A DNA stretch of 64,000 nt from Bog-756 sp963734395 (GTDB lineage Bacteria > Actinomycetota > Acidimicrobiia > Acidimicrobiales > RAAP-2), in contig CAVTGY010000007.1 in the NCBI GenBank assembly GCA_963734395.1, positions 558,001 to 622,000 of the forward strand, read 5' to 3'. The translations under genes were made by a program, and so were the position numbers. Below the pieces are notes generated by a model. The model had not been told where the DNA came from. It was given only the letters and a program-made list of their open reading frames with translations, and ran no database searches. Every line of letters begins with the position of its first letter. Positions within the stretch are counted from its first letter, which is position 1. Positions 59,578-64,000 of this stretch are shown in pieces.

Positions 59578-60410
59578 GCCCGGTCCCGATCGACCGGATC
59601 ACACTGGGTAGGGGAGGAGCTGCGCAGGACGCGGCGGATGAGGCCATCGGCTCGTTCACCGGACGCCGATTCAGCGGTCGGGTCGCCGTGGTCACCGGGG
59701 CCGGCTCGGGCATCGGCCGGGCGGTCGCCCGCCGGTTGGCCCGGGAGGGGGCTGCGGTAGCCGCACTCGACGTGGACGCCGACAACCTGGCCATCACCGA
59801 GGAAGCCATCGTCGGGGACGGAGGGACCGCCACCGCCTATCACTGCGATGTCACCTCGGAGTCGTCGGTGGAAGAAACGGTGACGTCGCTGGCGGACGCA
59901 CTCGGGCCTCCGACGGTGGTGTGCAACGTGGCCGGTATCGGGGGGTTCTTCAACACCGCAGAAATGCCACTGGACCGGTGGGAGAGGATTCTGGCCGTCA
60001 ATCTCACCGGGCCGTTCCTGATCTGCCGCGCCACGTTGCCCCATCTTCTCGAGCACGGAGGATCCATCGTCAACGTAGCCTCCAACACTGCGCTGATGGG
60101 ACAGGCCTATTCGGCCGCGTACTGCGCGTCCAAGGCCGGGTTGCTGATGTTCTCCAAGGCCCTGGCGGGCGAATACCTGTCGAGAGGAATCCGGGTGAAC
60201 GTGGTGGCACCCGGCGGAGTCGACACCCCGTTGCTCGGCGCCTTCGAGCTGCCCGAGGGCGGCGATGAGGACCAACTGAACAGGATGATGTCGGTCATGG
60301 GGTTCTCCACGCCGGCGGAGATCGCCGCGTCGGTGGCATTCTTGGCCTCCGACGAGTCGCCGTACACCACCGGCGCGGTCCTCTCGGTCGACGGCGGCTT
60401 GACCATCTGA
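59574..60410 (+). CDS. SDR-family NAD(P)-dependent oxidoreductase
   Basis: A 278-residue short-chain dehydrogenase: AVVTGAGSGIGRAVARRLAR, VCNVAGIGGFFNTAEMPLDR, the catalytic Ser in IVNVASNTALMG and YCASKAG, ending in SVDGGLTI. It resembles FabG-like/hydroxysteroid or hydroxyacyl-CoA dehydrogenases. GTG 59574 overlaps the ligase stop. The N-terminal 30 residues precede the Rossmann strand and are extra. Confidence 0.88.
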   Translation: MSPVPIDRITLGRGGAAQDAADEAIGSFTGRRFSGRVAVVTGAGSGIGRAVARRLAREGAAVAALDVDADNLAITEEAIVGDGGTATAYHCDVTSESSVEETVTSLADALGPPTVVCNVAGIGGFFNTAEMPLDRWERILAVNLTGPFLICRATLPHLLEHGGSIVNVASNTALMGQAYSAAYCASKAGLLMFSKALAGEYLSRGIRVNVVAPGGVDTPLLGAFELPEGGDEDQLNRMMSVMGFSTPAEIAASVAFLASDESPYTTGAVLSVDGGLTI

Positions 60411-60471
60411 GGCCCGCCGCCGGCATCGATAGCCTGATCGAGACGGGGAGACCCGGCGGATGGAGGAGCTG

Positions 60472-60675
60472 ATGACCATGAGGATCCAGGTCAACCCCGA
60501 CAAATGCCAAGGGCACGGCCGTTGCTATGCCTTGGCGCCGGAGCTCTTCGAGGTCGATGACTATGGACAGTCCACCGCGCTGGGCGATGGCACCGTGCCG
60601 GCCGGTCTGGAGGACCGGGCCCGCCTGGCCGTCGACAACTGTCCCGAGTACGCGGTCGAGGTGATCGAGCAATGA
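60472..60675 (+). CDS. 3Fe-4S ferredoxin
   Basis: A 67-residue (or slightly longer) ferredoxin with three cluster Cys: DKCQGHGRCYALAPELFEV (C-x5-C) and NCPEYAVEV (C-P). The missing second Cys of the usual CxxC is a His/Gly region, giving a [3Fe-4S] cluster as in P450-partner ferredoxins. No P450 gene is seen in the window. GGAGGAG precedes ATG 60472 and 60478; ATG 60460 is also in frame. A TAGCCT about 30 bases upstream could be its -10. Electrons could come from the reductase at 34863. Confidence 0.88.
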   Translation: MTMRIQVNPDKCQGHGRCYALAPELFEVDDYGQSTALGDGTVPAGLEDRARLAVDNCPEYAVEVIEQ

Positions 60676-60757
60676 GGCGAGCCTTGGGTCGCCCTCCCTT
60701 GGTGGGCAGACGACCGGCGGTTCCGTCGGTCCTGGCCGGCGAGCGCTGACCGGCGCC

Positions 60758-61765
60758 ATGCGGCTCGGCAACATGTACGGGCCCGACGCCACCTTCGCGG
60801 GCGTCCCCGCCGCCCACCTGGACGATCCGGCAAGTTGGGCAGGGGCGCGGGCGGTGATCGTGGGCGCACCGTTCGACGGCGGCACCAGCCACCGCCCCGG
60901 GTGCCGTTTCGGTCCGCTGGCCATCCGAACCACTGACTACCTCCCCCATGACGGGATGAGGCCCCACCTCGCCCTCGGGGTCGATCCGCTGGTGGAGTTG
61001 GCCGTGGTCGACGTCGGAGACATCCAAATGCCCTCCGGTGACACCGAGGTCTCGATCAGCCGACTGGAAGATGCAGTCGCCCGCATCGCGTCGAGCGGGG
61101 CGATCCCCTTGGTGCTCGGCGGGGACCACACCATTGCGCTGCCCGACGTCACCGGCGTGGCTCGTCACGTGGGATGGGGCAAGGTATCGGTGGTCCACTT
61201 CGATGCTCACGCCGACACCGCCGACCACCAGTTCGGCGCGTTGATCGGCCACGGTACCCCGATGCGCCGGTTGATCGAGTCCGGCGCGGTACGCGGCGAC
61301 CGCTTCCTCCAGATCGGCCTGCGCGGCTACTGGCCCGACCCCGCCACCCTGGCGTGGATGGCCGAACAGGGCATGCGCAGCTACGAGATGACCGAAGTGG
61401 TGGCCAGAGGGCTGGATGCCTGTCTGACCGAGGCCTTCGCCATCGCCACCGATCAGTGCGATGCGGTCTTTCTCTCGGTCGACGTGGACGTGGTGGACCC
61501 AGGTTCCGCCCCGGCGACCGGCACTCCCGAACCGGGCGGCCTCAGTCCCCGAGCGCTGCTGGACGCGGTGCGCCGCGTCGGGATGGAGCTACCGGTGGCC
61601 GGCGTGGACGTCGTCGAGCTGTCGCCGCCCTTCGACCATGCCGATGTCACCGCCTATCTCGGCAACCGGATCGTCCTCGAGGTGCTGTCGGGCATCGCCT
61701 GGCGCCAGGCCCGCATGGCCGGCCGCAGCGTCAGACAACCGGGAGATCCGTTGCTCGGAGGGTAG
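60758..61765 (+). CDS. Agmatinase/ureohydrolase family protein
   Basis: A 335-residue arginase-fold enzyme hydrolysing a guanidino compound. Manganese ligands: LVLGGDHTIALPD (His), HFDAHADTAD (D-x-H-x-D) and VFLSVDVDVVDPGSAPATGT (D-x-D). SpeB-like proteins include agmatinase, guanidinobutyrase and others; the exact substrate is not decided. It lies between catabolic genes without overlap and is convergent with the thiolase. Confidence 0.9.
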   Translation: MRLGNMYGPDATFAGVPAAHLDDPASWAGARAVIVGAPFDGGTSHRPGCRFGPLAIRTTDYLPHDGMRPHLALGVDPLVELAVVDVGDIQMPSGDTEVSISRLEDAVARIASSGAIPLVLGGDHTIALPDVTGVARHVGWGKVSVVHFDAHADTADHQFGALIGHGTPMRRLIESGAVRGDRFLQIGLRGYWPDPATLAWMAEQGMRSYEMTEVVARGLDACLTEAFAIATDQCDAVFLSVDVDVVDPGSAPATGTPEPGGLSPRALLDAVRRVGMELPVAGVDVVELSPPFDHADVTAYLGNRIVLEVLSGIAWRQARMAGRSVRQPGDPLLGG

Positions 61766-61805
61766 TGGCGGGACTTGGCTGGCCGGATCGGGCCGCCAAC
61801 GGTGG

Positions 61806-63011
61806 CTAGGACAGGCGCTCGACGATCATGGCCATGCCTTGTCCTCCGCCGACGCACATCGATTCGAGTCCGACGGTCTTGCCGGTGTCCTCGAGCACGT
61901 TGAGCAGGGTGGTCATGATACGCGCCCCGGTCTGGCCGAACGGGTGGCCGAGAGCGATGGCTCCTCCCCGGACGTTGAGCTTTTCGTAGCCGATACCCAG
62001 TTCCTTGGCCGCGGGGACCACCTGGGCGGCGAAGGCCTCGTTGATCTCGACCAGGTCGATGTCGTCGATGGTCATGTCGGCCCGCGCCAGGGTTTGACGG
62101 ACGGCGTCGACGGGGCCCAACCCCATGATCTCGGGATTGAGCCCGCTGACCCCGCTGGCCACGATGCGCGCCAGCGGGGTGATCCCCAGTTCACGTGCTT
62201 TTGTATCGCTCATCACGATGACCGCTGCGGCACCGTCGTTGAGCGGGCAGGCGTTGCCGGCGGTGACCGTCCCCCCCTCGCGAAACACCGGCTTGAGGCT
62301 GGCCAGACCTTCCAGGGTGGTGCCAGGCCGTGGCCCGTCATCTTTTGTCACCAGGTCACCATTGGGAGTGGTCACCGGGATGATCTCCCGCTCGAAGAAA
62401 CCGGATTCCTGGGCGGATACCGCACGGGTCTGGGACTGAAGGGCGAACTCGTCCTGCTCCTCGCGGCTGACCTTCTTGAACTCGGCCACGTTCTCCGCGG
62501 TCTGGCCCATGGCGATGTAGACGTCGGGCAACCCGGTGAGAGGGGACCACGGCTCACCGGCGACTGCCATCCGCTTGGCGGTGCGGGCCTCGGCGTCGGC
62601 GAACAGCTCGTTATGGGGTCCGGTGTCGGCGGCGCCGTTGCGGTAGCGGCTGACCGTTTCCACCCCGGCGGCGACGAACACGTCGCCCTCGCCGGCCCGG
62701 ATGGCATGGGCAGCCATCCGGATGGTCTGGAGGGAGGAAGAGCAGTATCGGTTGACGGTCACCCCGGGCACGTCGGGTAGTCCGGCCAGCAGTGCTGCTA
62801 CCCGCCCGACGTTGTACCCGGCCTCGCCCCCGGGCTGTCCCGATCCCATGATCACGTCCTCAACCGACTGAGGGTCGAGTTGAGGCACTTTGGCCAGCAC
62901 CTCGCGGACGACCAGGGCGGCGAGGTCGTCGGGACGGCAATCCACCAACGAACCCTTGTTGGCCCGCCCGATCGGGGTCCGACCGGTGGCGACGATGACG
63001 GCTTCAGTCAT
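61806..63011 (-). CDS. Acetyl-CoA acetyltransferase (thiolase)
   Basis: A 401-residue degradative or biosynthetic thiolase. The acyl-accepting Cys is in GVTVNRYCSSSLQTIRMAA near residue 88; EINEAFAAQVVPAAK, GGAIALGHPFGQTGARI (His) and MCVGGGQGMAM (second Cys) complete the active site. ATG 63011 has GGAGC upstream. It shares a divergent promoter region, containing a KstR-like site, with the dehydrogenase gene starting at 63325. Confidence 0.92.
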   Translation of the reverse strand: MTEAVIVATGRTPIGRANKGSLVDCRPDDLAALVVREVLAKVPQLDPQSVEDVIMGSGQPGGEAGYNVGRVAALLAGLPDVPGVTVNRYCSSSLQTIRMAAHAIRAGEGDVFVAAGVETVSRYRNGAADTGPHNELFADAEARTAKRMAVAGEPWSPLTGLPDVYIAMGQTAENVAEFKKVSREEQDEFALQSQTRAVSAQESGFFEREIIPVTTPNGDLVTKDDGPRPGTTLEGLASLKPVFREGGTVTAGNACPLNDGAAAVIVMSDTKARELGITPLARIVASGVSGLNPEIMGLGPVDAVRQTLARADMTIDDIDLVEINEAFAAQVVPAAKELGIGYEKLNVRGGAIALGHPFGQTGARIMTTLLNVLEDTGKTVGLESMCVGGGQGMAMIVERLS

Positions 63012-63324
63012 GGGTGCTCCTCGAAGTTGGGCGGCGGGCCGCACGGTCCGGCCGGTGCCGGAGTTACCGGTGCCGGGGGATGGATGTCACCGCGAACCTA
63101 CCGGATGTCCTGACCGTGTCCGCCCGCCCCACCGGCGAGTGCCATCGACGGCGATGTGGCGCCGGTGGCATAGCGAATGTAACGTGTTCTAGTAGTCGGC
63201 TCCACCCGACCGCAGGGGACGCCCTCGGCCGCAAGGCAGGCCGGCTCGACCACTCGAACACCACGCCGGCCGTTGGATGCGCGGTTGTCCAAGTGACCTA
63301 GGCCCACAGACCGGGAGGGACCAA
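63012..63324. other. Divergent promoter region between thiolase and acyl-CoA dehydrogenase
   Basis: No gene fits in these 313 bases. The region is less GC-rich around 63165-63200 and contains a KstR-like palindrome at 63178-63191. No other clear signal is seen. Confidence 0.5.
63178..63191. promoter_or_regulatory. KstR-like operator
   Basis: TGTAACGTGTTCTA fits TnnAACnnGTTnnA, the motif bound by the mycobacterial cholesterol repressor KstR, at every fixed position. It lies in the divergent region between a thiolase and a FadE26-like gene. KstR itself is not in the window; binding is inferred. Confidence 0.6.
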
Positions 63325-64000
63325 ATGGAGATCGGCTACACCGAGGAACAACAGGCTCTTCGGAACCGGCTCCGTCGAGTACTACGCCAACCTGCTCACT
63401 CCCGAGGTGGAAGAACAGCTTGCCGCCAGCCACGGGATCGGTCCCGACATGCGGCGGGTGGTCAAGCAGATGGCCGAGGACGGCTGGCTGGGTATCGGCT
63501 GGCCAACCGAGTACGGAGGCCAGGGGCGCTCGGCCATCGAGCAGTACATCTTCTTCGACGAGTCGATGCGGGCAGGAGCTCCCGTGCCCATGTTGACCAT
63601 CAATACCGTGGGCCCGACCATCATGCAGTTCGGGAGCCAGGAGCAGAAGGACTTCTTCCTGCCCCGCATCCTGGCCGGTGCGATCCACTTCTGCATCGGC
63701 TACACCGAGCCCGAATCCGGCACGGACCTGGCCTCCCTTCAGACCCGGGCAGTGCGTGACGGTGACGAATACGTCATCAACGGGCAGAAGATCTACACAT
63801 CGCTGGCCGGCGGCGCCGACTACATCTGGTTGGCGACCCGCACCGATCCGGAGGTGGCCAAGCACAAGGGCATCTCCTTGTTCATCGTGCCGATGGACAC
63901 GCCCGGTATCAAGGTGGTGCCCATGCACCTGCTCGGCGATCACAACATCAACTACACATTCTACGAGGACGTACGGGTTCCGGCGGCGAATCTGGTCGGG
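63325..64000 (+). CDS. Acyl-CoA dehydrogenase, FadE26-like, frameshifted and cut by the window end
   Basis: The gene begins at ATG 63325 with GGGAGGGA upstream and reads MEIGYTEEQQALRNRLR. The frame then turns to nonsense, while the next frame continues EYYANLLTPEVEEQLA. Deleting the C at 63376 restores the family N terminus (LRxYYAxLLTPE). Further motifs in the restored frame are WLGIGWPTEYGGQGRS, IHFCIGYTEPESGTDLASLQ, YVINGQKIYTSLAGGADYIW, and it is still open at base 64000. From memory this type matches FadE26 (Rv3504), half of a cholesterol side-chain dehydrogenase. Divergent from the thiolase. Confidence 0.82.

Overview
The window is high-GC actinobacterial DNA, most likely from the class Acidimicrobiia or a close relative. 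The evidence is a WhiB protein, an F420-type luciferase-like oxidoreductase, mycobacteria-like steroid and acyl-CoA genes, an actinobacterial-looking RNase P RNA, many GTG starts with GTGA/ATGA stop-start overlaps, and several genes that look leaderless (a TANNNT box about six bases before a GTG). Assignments come from reading motifs and remembered family sequences; no database search was run.

Region 1 (1-19004) is an exopolysaccharide and cell-surface locus. It holds a DUF4012 fragment, a very large modular secreted glycosidase-like protein that is frameshifted, four glycosyltransferases, a Wzc-like tyrosine kinase, a Wzy-like polymerase, two small membrane proteins sharing a YxGPDRR motif, a 4'-phosphopantetheinyl transferase with its own acyl carrier protein, a polyprenyl glycosylphosphotransferase and a low-molecular-weight tyrosine phosphatase. 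Together these could prime, extend, polymerise and regulate a surface polysaccharide, possibly one that is acylated.

Region 2 (19017-36098) is mixed housekeeping: an epimerase, WhiB, NUDIX, zinc-ribbon and phosphatase genes, a TetR regulator, a small catabolic operon (monooxygenase, alcohol dehydrogenase, amidohydrolase), an F420-type oxidoreductase, a second small polysaccharide cluster, rnpB, xseA/xseB, an acyl-CoA ligase, and a metallo-hydrolase with a ferredoxin reductase. Region 3 (36035-45115) carries a MoxR/DUF58/transglutaminase operon and a glycerol operon (glpD, an alkyl-DHAP-synthase-like oxidase, a glycerol-kinase-like gene).

Region 4 (45200-50198) is an iron/oxidative-stress island: a Fur/PerR-type regulator behind a near-perfect palindrome, a rubrerythrin, a DUF3501 protein, and a two-gene encapsulin operon. 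The upstream gene of that operon is a nitrobindin-like heme-binding beta-barrel ending in a textbook encapsulin cargo-loading peptide. This is the most interesting system in the window: a protein nanocompartment apparently loaded with a heme protein. ssb, two small genes and msrB follow.

Region 5 (50435-64000) is an acyl-CoA/steroid-type catabolic cluster: a FadE30-like dehydrogenase, an IpdF-like reductase, a FadD3-like ligase, an alcohol dehydrogenase, two further acyl-CoA ligases flanking an EthD-like protein, an SDR, a 3Fe-4S ferredoxin, a ureohydrolase, a thiolase, and a FadE26-like dehydrogenase cut by the window end. A match to the KstR operator lies in the thiolase/FadE26-like divergent promoter region.

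Four genes are each broken by a single extra base, three of them an extra C in a T-C-G context. That pattern suggests sequencing or assembly error at least as much as real pseudogenes.
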